NCBI GenBank assembly: GCA_045837725.1
Contig: JBEWZL010000166.1
Coordinates: 124,001 to 188,000 of the forward strand
Direction: 5' to 3'
DNA: 64,000 nucleotides
Origin: Vermamoeba vermiformis
Taxonomy: Eukaryota > Tubulinea > Echinamoebida
The notes beneath the pieces are model-generated. The model saw only the letters and a list, made by a program, of their open reading frames with translations. It did no database searches and was not told the DNA's origin. Numbering within the stretch: position 1 is the first letter of the stretch; each line of letters starts with the position of its first letter. A program made the translations under genes and the position numbers. Positions 10,975 to 23,532 of the stretch are shown piece by piece.

Positions 10975-13900
10975 ATGTTTCGTCAAGTCATAGGCAGAGC
11001 GTTGCTTGGAATGAAGACTGCTTCGCGCAATCAACGAGGTAATTATTAATTTTGGATTATGCATCAATTATTTATTGTTATAATAGCCAAATAATGCGAT
11101 CCAAGTAATCGTCTATAATTATTTTTCCAAGGTTCTAGTATTAATGCTTTTTAGTTAGTGGTGCCCTTTTTCAACGTGCTTTTTTACACTCGGCGCATTT
11201 CGTGCCACTACACATTGGGGCAAACAAATAAGACCGAATGTATATCCTATGGCGCCACCAAACACCCAAGATATCTTCCAATGCAAAGAAGTACGAATTT
11301 GAAAAATTTTCAGGAAGTTAATTAATTTGCAGATGCAGCCTATTCCATCAAGGTTGATAGACCAGGTCCACGTATGTTATTATAATGACGTTATCTTTAA
11401 CTAATCAACATGTAAGCACTTGAACGACTCATAGAAGCACACAAGCAGTCTTTGAATCTCAATGCACAGAGGCAGGTGTACGGCACTTGTTTGCAAAAGC
11501 CATTGCCACTGCGAGAAAATCTTTCTTTCGAAAACTACTTCATGGAAGATATTGTTGATGCTCCAATTTACAAACCTTTCACAGCCTTTGTTCGTGACAT
11601 CAAGAGTTCAGCCCTTGAGAAGAACAGACAAAATCTTTACCTGGGTGCAATGGTGCAAAGTATGAACAGCCCTAACTGATGTGTCTTTTAATAACACAAT
11701 TTACTTTAGTCCCTGGCTATGGCAAGACACATTTGGCACAAGTATTCACTCGACTGAACAATGCACTGTACTTCAAACTTGGGGACACAACAGACAGCAC
11801 ATTTATTGAACCAATACAGGCTCAGATTGAACTGTTGAAGACAAAAATAATTCCTGAAGGTTTCAACAATGCTGATGCCAGTCAGTACAAAGAATTCACA
11901 GCTAAATCACAACAAGTGGTAGAAGTATTCTTTTTGTGTGCTATCAAACACTATGTGAATTGTTACCAGCACTTGCTTGATCTGGAGTACGATGCAAAAA
12001 CTGCAACAGCAATTTGTTCACAAGTTTTTGACAACCAGTGTGGAACCTACTTCAGAGAACACATGTTGAAAGATTCATGGACACAAATGAATGACATCAA
12101 CTGGCTTAAGAGTCTGTACCTTGAAGTAGCACAGTATGTCCAGCAGTACAACATTCAAGCACTTTTTTGCGATGAGGTTCACTCTCTGCAAGGAAAACAT
12201 GTTGGAGAGTTCAGTCACACAGCCCTCCCTGTTGCAGATAAAGATTGGCCTGAGGTACAAACGCAAACTGCTGTTCACCATTTCTAACACTCTTTAGTCT
12301 CTGATCCCAGCACGTGCTGCCTATGAGCAACATTTTCACCAGCGCAAATGCACCCCTGATGATGTTGTACAAAGAATTATCAAAGCATATGACAGAGCTA
12401 CTTCACTGACTTATCTGATAGTCACTGTACTAGAGACCATTTCACTCAAAACTGCCATAGCTGTAAGTACTAAGTTTATTTGATGAAATTTCTGCTCAAT
12501 ATCATTAATTAACTGTTTGCAGAGCATATTGCTCACCACAGACAAGGATGCCATTAAATTTGTTGAAGGTTCACGAGCAAGCAGAGATAGGGTCCAACTC
12601 AAACAGTTTGAAAATTTTGAAAGGAATGCATCTGAAGAAGCAGCTCGACAAAACAATCTGCTGAAAGAGTACTTTTCGATTGATATTCACAATTACATAC
12701 AGAACACAAATCGAGACTACAAGAAGATCATTGAAACATTTGGCAGTCGTGCAGTGTACTTCAAGCGACTGTTGCAAGCAGTAAGGAACAGTGCTGCTTT
12801 ATTATTTACTTAACTTCAATTGCAGGTCATCAATTATATGGTGACACACAAACCTTCAAAGGAAGCTATCAACAATGCACTTGATGTCATTTGGAGTGCA
12901 ACTACAACGAATTGTATGCTGCAAGCAGGACAACTTGTAGAAATCCTCAGAGCAAACCAAAATGTAAGAAATCACAACTCTAATCTAAAATGAATGCAAA
13001 CTAACAGTGCAGTACTACCATGATGTGCTGTATGGAGCACTATTTCACAATGGTCACTTGCAAAACACCTATCCTCCTGTGCAATTGAAAATGAACAATG
13101 CCTTCATGCCATGTGTGGCAGAAAACACCAGACAGTAGATTCAAACAGCAAATGACTGATTGGTGGGTGTTGAAGTACATCACCTCTTCAACTAGAGCCA
13201 TAACTTACACTAAGGTAAAACCCTATCATACAAAAAATTGTTTTAATGGTGCCAAACAGACGTTAATGCATGCTCATTACCTTGCACCCAACCTTGGCAT
13301 TCAAGGAGAAGATCTCCTCAAACTGGTCCTTATGCAAGCTTATGGTCAAAAAATTGCAGATTTAGCTGTTCAAGGGTCACAGTTCCATCATCAGTCCCTG
13401 GTTCATGGGTTATTCATTGATGTGACAGCATGTGGAGATATTGATGAGTTTGATATGACCCCACTTGAGCTGCTTCAAGACCCACTCAACACTTTGAAGC
13501 AGAAATTCATCAAAATGGCAGACAATGGCATTGTGAAGCCTGATGGTCTAACATTGCTCACTAATGTTATCAATGAATATGTCATTGCAGCATGGCAGTC
13601 AAAGAATTGGAACAAAAGATTGGGTGCTAGGGAGGTGGAAGAAGCATTGAAGTCATTGGACCCAGATCTGTTCTTTTCACAAGATTCAGCTGATCAAAAT
13701 GAATGGCAGAATATCAAAAATCCTCAGCAGTGGATGAAATACATTCGTGTAAGTTGCTAGTCTTCAATGCTAATGAGAGTACTTAACTGTGATTAGGTTG
13801 TATGGGCAAAAGACTTCTCTTCCACTGCACTTCAGCTAATCAATGAATACAACTTGAATAAGGAGAATGTTAACACTCCTATTGTATTGATGACATTTGC

Positions 13901-14127
13901 TCAGTTACCAAAGGAACTGCAACCACAGGAGACCAAAAAGATGCAGCAGAAACCAAGTACGTAGTTGATTCCAAACATCGTAAATTGCAGTGCTAATAAT
14001 TGTAGGAGAAACAAAAAAACAGCCCAACTTTGGCCTATTTGGTGGTGCAACTGCCAAAACAATTGCCAAATCAAGCGTGAAGCTGGCCAAACCAAGAACC
14101 AAGCCAGCCAAATCAGCCAAGAAGTAA
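10975..14127 (+). CDS. P-loop NTPase protein, possibly Crinkler/RHS-like
   Basis: The ATG at 10975 opens MFRQVIGRALLGMKTASRNQ, a basic amphipathic leader that could target mitochondria (inference). After short exons comes IVDAPIYKPFTAFVRDIKSS, then a P-loop, VPGYGKTHLAQVF (near 11710), and a Walker B-like LFCDEVHSLQ (near 12170). Long helical regions follow, then a very basic tail (KTIAKSSVKLAKPRTKPAKS) ending at 14127. P-loop plus DE-box plus all-helical C-terminal part resembles the NTPase module of Crinkler/RHS-type proteins, but the match is by eye. Introns are about 45-50 nt. Near 13120 the frame (..MPCVAENTRQ) stops at TAG and continues one base further on (DSRFKQQMTDWW). This is either a +1 shift, a base error, or a 34-nt intron starting GTGGCAG. 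Codon choice (many CAA, ACA, AAA) differs from the neighbours. Confidence 0.65.
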
Positions 14128-14207
14128 TTTTCATCACCCTTCTTTTTCTGTTGTACGAAGCCAATTTGTTCGCATTAAATTTTTCACATTTGAGTTCTTT
14201 TATGTCG

Positions 14208-17127
14208 TCAGTTGTCCAACACAGCCAATGCTTTCCTCGAAAATAAATTCGGCAGCACAAAATGTCGCACAGGCATCAACAGCAACAGGATAATTGGCAT
14301 GACAAGCTGCACGTAGTCGTACGGAAAGAATCCAATCACACAGAGCACTGCGAGACAAATGAACTGCGTCAGAGTGAACAAATGGATCACTCGCTGTTTG
14401 ACGCGGCGAATGAACGATGTCGCGGGGTACGAATTCTGTTCAGTGAAAATGAGCTTCATGCGCTCAAAGAACTGATTGCCATCGAGTGACGTGATAGCCA
14501 TGAATAAGAATACGCCGTAGAGAACAGGAGCCTAAGTTAATGGTCAGATCTCTTCTTTTTTGGATCGGGCTTGAGAACTTACGGGAATGTATTGAAGTGG
14601 AATCGGGACCATTAATAACGATATTCCAATCATCAAATGCGATACTAATAATGTCAAACGAGTCTCGCGTGCCTTGACAACCCTTAAACGTAAGTGTTAG
14701 ATCTGCTAATTGCCCATGACTTGCACGTACCTTTCAACCAAATGTCCTTCAACGACAACTTTCTCGAGGTCAGCCAAAGCCTTAGCGTGAAGGGGTGAGT
14801 GCGGAATTGCTATAAAAGGAAATATGAGTTTTCACGAAAGAACGAAAAAGTGTCACGAACCTGCGTGTACCCAGGGTAAGCCATACAACGAGAGAACGAG
14901 GTTAATGATTGCCACGACGAACAAATCCCAATGATACGCTGAGCCCTTGCGCAGCTTGTTGCTTGGATGATTGGTCAAACGCGCTGAAACATTTTGATCG
15001 ACGAAGAATAAAATGCTGAGTGACAAGCCCAGCGCTGCACAGAGGAATATGGCCCACACTGGTGCATCGAGCAATGGCACAAAATTGAGAGGATTGCCAT
15101 CGCGATACGAGAACGGCGGGACTGAGAGAAAAAATGAGTTATTGCCTTATTTGGAAAGTGTGATACTTACGTGGAAGAGGTGCAAAGACAAATTGCGCAA
15201 AGATTGTTACCAAAATGACACCAATAAATAGTGCGTAATCAGCTAATAGACCTCGTATAGTATGCTTAAGTAGCACGCTGTATCGAAAATAGTATAATCG
15301 AACGCTGATCCAGGTCGTTGCGACTAGCAAGATGAAACTGAGCAAGAACTGGTCTTTGTGACATTCGGTCGTGCAGTTCCAAAACTCCGTCGCAAATTGT
15401 TCTCCGAGAGGTCTCAAACTGTCGTAACTGAACGCGACCACGATAAACATTGCAAAAGTTTCTTCGAGAAATCGTGTTGAAAATCGCATCAACGTGCTTG
15501 CGTCGGAAACACTAAGAATCACCAAAAATATCGAGTTCCATATGCCTGATAATATTTATTAGCAAAATTCTGTACGTGTATGAGTCTCAAAGTCAGATCC
15601 GGCGAGCGTAATTTTGTATCAGATCCAGCTGCATACCTGTCCAAGCAAACATTGGCAAAAACTCTACGCCATTCGAGATTGATATTCCATATATAACTTT
15701 TGTCAATAGAGCCAATGGTGCTGTTGAAAGTAACACGATCAACGGCTGACCGCCAACCAGTGAAAACACAACACCGCCGAACGCTTGAGAAATGATAATT
15801 TTCCGCACATCTATTGTCTTAAGTATTAGACCGGGACCTATTATAAATATACGTGGTATTTACCCATAGCGCCTTCAGTGTTCTGCTCGTAGAGTACGCC
15901 AAAAGCAATGACAGGCAAGAGTGACGCGAAGTACAAGAAAAAGATTGTCGAGATTGTTTTGGAGATTGTTCCTTTGCCAATAACACCTAATATAAAGTAT
16001 AATATTAGTATAATAATATACTAACTTTAAAAGTTAACTCAAAAGTATGAATAATAACATGTTTCGGATCTCTCTTGCGTATTTCTCATATCTTACCTTC
16101 TTTATAATCGGATAAATAATACTTGGCTCGTCGCTTTAAATCTCCTCTAATCCCGCCCAAGAATTTGCCAGTCCTTTTGAGTTCTTGGTTGACATCCACT
16201 TGGTCATGGTCGATCAACAACGTCTTGCTCGGATGTTCTATGCTCCTTAATCTCTTCAATATAACCCTTTAATAGGGCTTCAATCTCTTCAACAGACTTT
16301 GCATGAATTATTCCTCGTCGCAGCTCGTCGTTTGACAGCAACGATGCAAATGTTCTGCCAGTCTCCAGAGCAGACTTAGTCATTTTCTATTTGCACAAAT
16401 ATAAGCACAAATGTGATTATAAGGCATCGATAGTAATATCGTACCGTTTGTGCAGGAGCAGCAATGAAAATGACGGCGTTCACGTGATTGGATCCTTGTC
16501 GCGTGAATGCAGTGCCTTGATTGAATGTAACGAGGGCAACATAACGCTTTTTGAGCAGTATTGAATCGGAGAGAATGATAGAATAAGGCAAATAAGCGTC
16601 TCCTTCTCCGTAAACCTCGATCTGTCTTGAAAACTCTACCAAAAAATAACTAAATTAGGGAAACTGTAAAAATAATTGCAGAAAATATATTGGTGTAAAT
16701 TTCGTAAACTAGTTTCAAATTGTGTAATCACGAGACAAAACACATGTTGATTTGATCTGGCTTAAATACCTTCATTGACGACTAATACGTTGTTCTTGAT
16801 GTCGTCCTGAATATCCACTCCAATTTCCGTATATTTAGCGCCTAGTTCGGACAAGATCAGGTCCAGCAACGATGTCACATCCCGAGGATGATGATTGTGC
16901 AATATCACCGAATTCTTTCCTTCTGCCAAATTGATGACATCCTTAAATGCGCTCTCTTCTTCAAATGTACGAGCACTGATCGCCTGCACAACAAAATTTA
17001 GCAATGAAATGGATCGATCAGATCTTACCTTTTGATGTGTTAACAAATAGTATCTCTTTTTCTCGATATCATTGGTACTTTGAGACTCTGTTTCAATCAT
17101 ATTATCAATAAACAAAATAATCGGCAT
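14208..17127 (-). CDS. SLC4-family bicarbonate/borate (anion) transporter
   Basis: A cytoplasmic N-terminal domain (from MIETESQSTNDIEKKRYYLL; ATG at 17127 or 17100) precedes many membrane helices. Family signatures include GDLKRRAKYYLSDYKEG just before the first helix (compare ..DIKRRYPYYLSDF in animal SLC4 proteins), TISTIFFLYFASLLPVIAFG, FGGVVFSLVGGQPLIVLLST, FSTRFLEETFAMFIVVAFSY and LPWVHAG. The end is LPNLFSRKALAVLDN at 14208. SLC4 proteins exchange or cotransport bicarbonate, borate or other anions at the plasma or vacuole membrane, often as dimers. Which ion this one carries cannot be told. The N-terminal part (..FTRQGSNHVNAVIFIAAPAQ) fits the band-3 cytoplasmic fold. The gene has about nine short introns and ends 80 bases from the convergent NTPase gene. 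Confidence 0.85.
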
Positions 17128-17309
17128 TCACAAGCTTGTTAAAACCGTAAAGAGTACGAGATCTCCGTAGTTGTTATTATTTGCCTAGATTTCTCTGCCC
17201 GGCCGATTTAGATTATAATTTTATTATAAGTGGGGTATATTCACAAGAAGTTGGCCCTCGCTTGATTACTATCATTCATTAAGGGCTCGCTGATTTTGAT
17301 CTACAATTA

Positions 17310-19809
17310 TTATTTGGTCTTATGCGGACTAGGCTGCAATAATCGTTGCCAATGCGCCAAATTAATATTCAGCTGCTCTAAGAATTGCGCTGCTTCAGGG
17401 AACTGGCTTGAAAACACCTAATTTTTAATCGATCAGAAACGGATCGTAACGAACAGAATCTTTGAACGTACCTCGTATAACGGGTAAACTAAATATGTCA
17501 AAAACCCTGTTTCTGATTTAGGCAAGTTCGCTGATTCTCGATCCATGAACGGTGACTGCGGAATTTTCAATCGTTTTTCTTCATCGCCCTGAAAATGTAA
17601 CGGCATGAGTATTTATAGGTTGTACTAATATTTATATAATATACCTGATGGAAGAACTCTTGTGTGATGCGATTGCACCAATTAATATGCAATGCACAGC
17701 TCTTAGCGGTGTGACCGAGATCCGCTAACTTCATGACCATAACGAGCACCAATTGAATGTCTTCTTTCTTCGAAGAGCTTAAGCCTGCTGTCGCTGACTT
17801 AGTTTTGAATTCTGATATTAATTTGAAGTGCTTGGTAATGTCCGTCGCTAACACCATTTGAATGATCAACTCGCGGATCTCTTGGTACCTATCATACGCA
17901 ATTATATTAATACATAAGGTGATTATTAATATGCTACTATAATATAGACCGTACATTTGACGTGGCATGCCTGCAAATATGTTACACTCTTTGTCTTGGA
18001 ATATTTTGAACGCTTGCGCGCAATGAAAATTCTCCAATACCTGCATTTGCAACGTAATTAATATACAATATTGAGTCAATGTGATATGCAATATATATAA
18101 CGTACGGATTGATCGTTATAAGTAATAGCCAGGTCGTGATCCGAGTTGATTAAAAATTGGTTGGTGAATCCAGGGTGAAGATAGTCGTGAATAATCGCCG
18201 CTAATAGCGCTGATAATACTCCAATATCACCTACAAATCTATTGTAATAATATGGTTAAGGAAATAAATGAGCTGGTTCAGTAATAAATTTTGACGGATC
18301 CGATCCAGTTTAAAATAAGGATACTCAGCTAAGCCACAATTGTTCAATATAAAGTTAACGCTTTGTAATACGTCACAAGCGTGCATATTGTTGTGATAAG
18401 GATTGCCAGGAGATCGATAGCCTTCCTCTATTCTCGTCAAAAAATTGAAAAATTTGTCTTCGTCGATGTTAAATTGTTCTAATAATCTCGCTTTCCTAAA
18501 TATAGCTACTGTAGTATAAAACAACGGTCGTCCTACAATTCAAACGTCAATTATTTCCTTTTTGGCCAATATACTATAAAATTTTTGGTACCTTCAGTAA
18601 TTTTCTCTATTTCAAATACTGGGAAGTCCCATTCGTCTAAATATGGCAATATTTTCTTAATAACATCGTCTTCTTTCCTAATATATTATACGTATTATTA
18701 AAAGTCCTTTGTTTTAAAGTTTCGCTAGCGATACTTATACTTACAGCTTATTCGGCCTTAGTGTTGGATCGCTTTTACTGTAAATTAAAATACCATTAAT
18801 AAGGGTCACTATAATATAATATGTTGCCTCGATAAAGTTTGGGACTGTATTATTTCAAAATTACTAAGGTCCACGTAACAGTCCCATAAGTTGAATCAAG
18901 GAGCAATAAAGGCTAATAGTGACTTACATTGCCTTGCGCGTTAATTTAATAATATTTTTATCGTTGCGTTGCCATTCTCGCGAGTTGGAATGATAAAGCA
19001 AGAAACTTTTCATGTCTTGATCTGCTAGAAGGCCACGTGAACATCAAATAGGCTGTTAAGGAATGAATAACGGTGTAATAAGATGTGATAATAATGATCA
19101 AGTAATCAATAGATTTTTAAAAACGATAAGATTGCGGATTCGTTGCAAAAGATCTGATCCGGACTTCTCAACGTGTTAAAAAGGATATCATTCGAGTTCG
19201 ATGAATTATTCGATAAGTTCTCGATAATCTTGGGTATGCTCGGTGAGTTATTTTCTGTTGATGAAAGAACACGGATCACAAAGTCGATATCCGCTTCGGA
19301 TTTGACTCCTTCTGCAAAATAAAGCCACGTTAGTAAAATTATATCGATCTGTGTTTCATATATCACTATAATGCTAATACTAAACGTATAAATATCTTGG
19401 TAAAAGTGAAAAGATACGATTCTTGTGACAGATCTCAAAGAAATAATTTGCTATATTTTCAGTCGCTCTTATAATTAACGATCATAGCATCAATATATAA
19501 TACTATGATCTTAGTTAAATTTAATAAGGTTAAAATTAAATTTCACTAAAGATCTAACCGTTACCTGAGGTAAATAAATAGCGCGTTATATTTAAAATAA
19601 TATGACATACCCTTTTTAATTTTTTCTAATATTTCTACAGCTTTAATAACAGGTGAGTCAATGGTAACTGGATTGACATTTGCGCGTGGAATGTTCGGCG
19701 AAGTCCTCGATCTGGGCCGACTAGGACTGCCAGGCCCAGGACTTGTATTATTTGGGTCCATATTTAAATTTAATCTTCTAATATTCTCTATCTCTGCGCT
19801 TTTGCTCAT
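17310..19809 (-). CDS. 3',5'-cyclic nucleotide phosphodiesterase (class I)
   Basis: Starts at 19809 ([20 protein letters not shown]) with a Pro/Ser/Arg-rich linker ([20 protein letters not shown]). The catalytic domain is complete. The first metal motif is HNNMHACDV (near 18390), the second [20 protein letters not shown] (near 18150-18210), then [14 protein letters not shown], the metal Asp in [12 protein letters not shown], and the nucleotide-clamping Gln in [24 protein letters not shown]. It ends [10 protein letters not shown] with TAA at 17310. The enzyme hydrolyses cAMP and/or cGMP; specificity cannot be read with certainty. No GAF or membrane segment is obvious in the N-terminal half, which includes an exon with [13 protein letters not shown] residues and low-complexity Ser/Asn (NNSSNSND). 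Small introns of about 50-100 nt are present throughout. Confidence 0.9.
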
Positions 19810-20138
19810 TTTGATGCTCCGGATGTCGGCTAAATATTCAGCGCGACATTACAAGCGACAATAAGAACTATCGCCTTGCGTGATGTTAAATAAATAAAAT
19901 ATTATTATTACGACTGTCGCACAAAGTTTAAATTCACAAAAGATTTTTCTAGCTACTGCGGGGAGCGATAGTTTCTCAAATTTCTTGAAATTTTTCTGCC
20001 GACAATTATTAGCGCAAACCTTATGGCCATTAGGTTATTACCTAGTAGGTCTTAAGAAGCATTACAATAACAATGAGGCTTTATTATCGCGAGCAGATCC
20101 AACACGAACTTTTTTGACCTACGTAACCCTTGTTATTA

Positions 20139-21866
20139 TTACCACTTATCCGTTTTCTTCTGCGCATATAATTTTCTAGTATGCTCGTTCATATGTTCCT
20201 TCTTTTGTGGCCTTTCAAGTCGTGGATCGTACACAACGTACTGGTCTGCATCTTGGTTTCGTGCCATCGGATCCTTAAATTAATATCATTAATAAACAGA
20301 TATATAATTATATGCAATGCGTTACTTACAACGTCCTCAGGGTTAGCTTTGAAATTCAGAGGTTCAAATTTGCCTTCAAACAGATCCTTCTTCAACGTGT
20401 CTTCGTACTTATTCAAACTATTCAACAGCTAAGAAAACAAGATTGTTAATACGATGTATCATGATATAGGTCCCGGTCTTATACTTACATCATACTCGCG
20501 CTCTTTCTTGCCGACTTTGGCTCGTTTGTACTTGGCCATTCGTTCGCGGTACTCCACTGCTCCAGGCTTTTCTTGCTTTTCTCGTTCAACATCGTCTTCG
20601 CGCTCTTTTCTCTTTTTATTCAACTTAGCAATCTCCTTTTTCAACTCTTCTTCCTCCTTCTTCATGGCCTCCCTACAAAAAATTCGTTCGATCAGATCCG
20701 CTATTTTCAGCTCCTCGCGCAATATTTATTTAATATTATATGAAGACCTTTCTTACTTTTTATCATCAACAGGCTCTTCTTCTTTGTGTTCAACAATATT
20801 GTCCGTTTTTTGGCTCTTGTCTACTCGTTTAATTTTTGTTGGATTCGCACTTGCCGCGTGTTTTTCAAACTCCTCGTCCTCAATAGCCGACATTACTTTC
20901 TTCGGTACTGCTTGTTTTACTATAACTTCCTCTTCTTCAGCTTCGTCTCCGAATGACAGCAGTGCCATGTTCCTACCAAAAAATAATCATTAGATGTACT
21001 CATATTACCTTAATAGTATTATGTATTGCACGTACTTGACGCCCTTGACGACTGGTCTGTCGTCTTTAGGTTTTTCTTCGACTTTTTTCTTTAATTGTCT
21101 CGGCTTAATATCTTCAAACGGGTTCCATAAAATTTCTGCACTAATAATCTTTGGCGGATGAATAGGCCGTTCATCTCCATCGACTTCAAGCTCGTTAAAC
21201 TTCAATAAATTGTATATAGTGTCGCCTGTAATCTAAAATAAAATTCATCGTGTCAAATATTTTCTTGAGAAGGCTTTATAAGGTAATAAATATTAAAGGC
21301 ATCGCTTACCTTTCCAAATATGGTATGTCTTCGTTCCAAATCAGGTGTTTTATCGAGTGTAATAAAAAATTGACTGCCGTTCTTGTTGCGGCCACTTGAC
21401 GCGCAAGCTACCAATCCTCTGTGCGTAAATCTTAATCTACTATGAACCTCGTCTTCGAATGTCTTGCCGTATATTGATTCGCCGCCTATTAAACAAATTA
21501 TAAGCTAATGCAAAGAAAAAGGAAATATTTTTCTTTTCGATAATTTTTACAATATTATTAAATACAGTCCAAACGCAAAATAAATGCTAAAATTTTGTTG
21601 TATGTCGCATGTATAATATTAAATTATTTTTGGCGATTTTTTTTACCTTCACCAGTGCCTGTCGGATCTCCTGTTTGCACAATAAATTCTCTAATCACTC
21701 TATGGAATATACAGTCGTCATAATATCCTTCCATACATAACTGAACAAAATTTCTGCATGCTTTTGGCGCTTCTTTTGCCCACAATTCTATATCCAGATC
21801 TCCGATCGTAGTCTTCAGCACTACTTTGCCCTTTGTCATGGGCTCTGTCGTATATACGCTCGACAT
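20139..21866 (-). CDS. CWC27: Spliceosome-associated cyclophilin, CWC27-like
   Basis: The N-terminal cyclophilin-type PPIase domain starts at 21866 (MSSVYTTEPMTKGKVVLKTT) and includes GDLDIELWAKEAPKACRNFV, FHRVIREFIVQTGDPTGTGE, GESIYGKTFEDEVHSRLRF and SQFFITLDKTPDLERRHTIF. In CWC27-type proteins the catalytic site is altered: here the FHR motif is followed by REFIVQTGDPTG, and the Trp of active cyclophilins appears as Glu (LEDEVHSRL-like segment). The C-terminal half is charged and helical (EEEELKKEIAKLNKKRKERE), typical of CWC27, and ends with RLERPQKKEHMNEHTRKLYA then QKKTDKW. The protein is expected in the activated spliceosome, partnered with CWC22/CWC24 (family knowledge). TAA lies at 20139. 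The GATCAGATC string occurs in an intron at 20690. Confidence 0.85.
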
Positions 21867-22028
21867 TGTTGTTTATTGTTACTATAATATTTACTAATGA
21901 TTTTTCGGAGCCTGAAGCAGAAATTTTGTCGCGAACAAAACTCGATCAGGGAGGCACTTGAACTCACAAAAAAATTGGAGTTATTTGTTTATAGTATTTT
22001 GTATATATAGTCCACATAGAATATTACA

Positions 22029-23358
22029 ATGACAGACGTATCGAACGTAAATATTCCAGAAACAAATCCAGATGCTAAGCCACTCAGCAGACAAGATCTT
22101 AAGCTTATGGCACATATAGTAGACCTGTGCGTATCTGATTATACTAAATTATAATTCATATAATCGCTTTAATTCTATTTGTTCGGCCACGATCGCAAAT
22201 TGATAAACTCAATATTTATTTTAATTTATTATTGCCGTTAATTCGTGCCAAACTACTCTTAGTATAATATCTGTTATATATATGTTTTAAATTAATTTAA
22301 AAATATTATTTTAATTATTTTTCGTTGACAGGGCAGCTGGCTCGTGTTGGCGCAAGTGTCCGCGAGGGAAAACTTGGAATGAATGGCTTGAATTTCAAAG
22401 GTAATAATAATGGCTATATATTGTATACTCTATTATTATGGCTGGAATTTGTGCATCACCAGGTTGCAGATTTGATCAAGATCTGAACGTTACACGGACT
22501 TGCTTCGAAGTCTAATCGCTTTCACTATGCTTCAAAGAGTATACGTACTAATGCACTAAATAGATACAATATATTCGGCTTCTGGGCTCCAGATCCAGAA
22601 GAGTTTCAACGAACACATCCCGATCCCTTGCCTGACGATCACGGTGATTGCTTTATGAACTGCCTGTCTAAGTACTCTATATGGCACGATTATGTAAGTA
22701 TATTACTCATCTCTTATTCTCACGTAACAACGCTAATGATTATTCAATTCAGGTACGAAGGAAATTCAATGTCGATTCGAAGTATATGCCACGAGTGGTG
22801 ATGCGCATTGACGAGAAGATTGAACCATACGGTTTGTTGCATCCGAAGTCGTGGGAGACCTTCAGTAAGTAATACACATAAGAACGAGTTGATCGGCCGC
22901 AAGATCGCACTTAAATGTAAATTCCTTTGCACCGAAATTCTTCAACATTGGTGCATATAGAATACATATGCTATATTAGGCTGTTTAATCGCATTTGAGC
23001 CAATATTCTGAACTTTTTGTAACGGATTTGATCAGGAAGCTACTTCACCCGCAAAGAGTTCTTGCCGAACCACTTGAAAGAACGACCAATCACCGAAGAG
23101 GACGTGCCTTTGATGCCCTCAGAAGAAGCAGCATTGCGCAAGAAGGAAGAAGAGTTGGCCATGAAAGAAGCGGTCAAAGAAGAGATGTTCATTCAACATA
23201 TGGCCAACAACAACTTGAATGACCCTGAAGCAACTGCTAGTGATGAAGAAATTGATAAGGAGTTTGAAGCTCTTAAAGAGACGAAGCTCACTCAGTTATT
23301 TAACAATATGAGAGCGAGACAAGCAAAAGAAGATGCGAAGAAAGCCGGCAAACAATAA
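22029..23358 (+). CDS. Unknown conserved-looking protein with Cys-rich N-terminal half
   Basis: I read one gene with five exons. Exon 1 encodes MTDVSNVNIPETNPDAKPLS..MAHIVDL, and exon 2 SCWRKCPRGKTWNEWLEFQ. After a 160-nt intron that ends with the branch-like TACTAAT and the acceptor AAATAG (22561), exon 3 starts RYNIFGFWAPDPEEFQRTHP and contains DCFMNCLSKYSIWHDY. Exon 4 has FNVDSKYMPRVVMRIDEKIE. Exon 5 has YFTRKEFLPNHLKERPITEE and a long charged helix ending RQAKEDAKKAGKQ. CX3C pairs (CWRKC, CFMNC) hint at a disulfide-bonded mitochondrial intermembrane-space protein of the CHCH/small-Tim kind, but spacing does not match a family I know. Alternative splicing of exon 2/3 is possible: an earlier acceptor would end the protein at ..TRTCFEV. 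Confidence 0.6.
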
Positions 23359-23532
23359 ATTTGAAAGTAATTTATTTAATGTAGAAATATTTCTATTATA
23401 ATATACGTATTAGATGCATTTTAATACCGAGACCAAGTGCGCCAATGTTGTCACGTGCCTGATCGGAACAATAACCGGACTTTTTCGTTTGTGTTGCACT
23501 TTCTAGAATACACAACGAACTACACTAGCACA

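Noticed and set aside
23437-23532. Earlier in-frame methionine for histidine ammonia-lyase
   Set aside because: The extra residues (MRQCCHVPDRNNNRTF..) look like leader sequence, and the family N-terminus matches from 23533.
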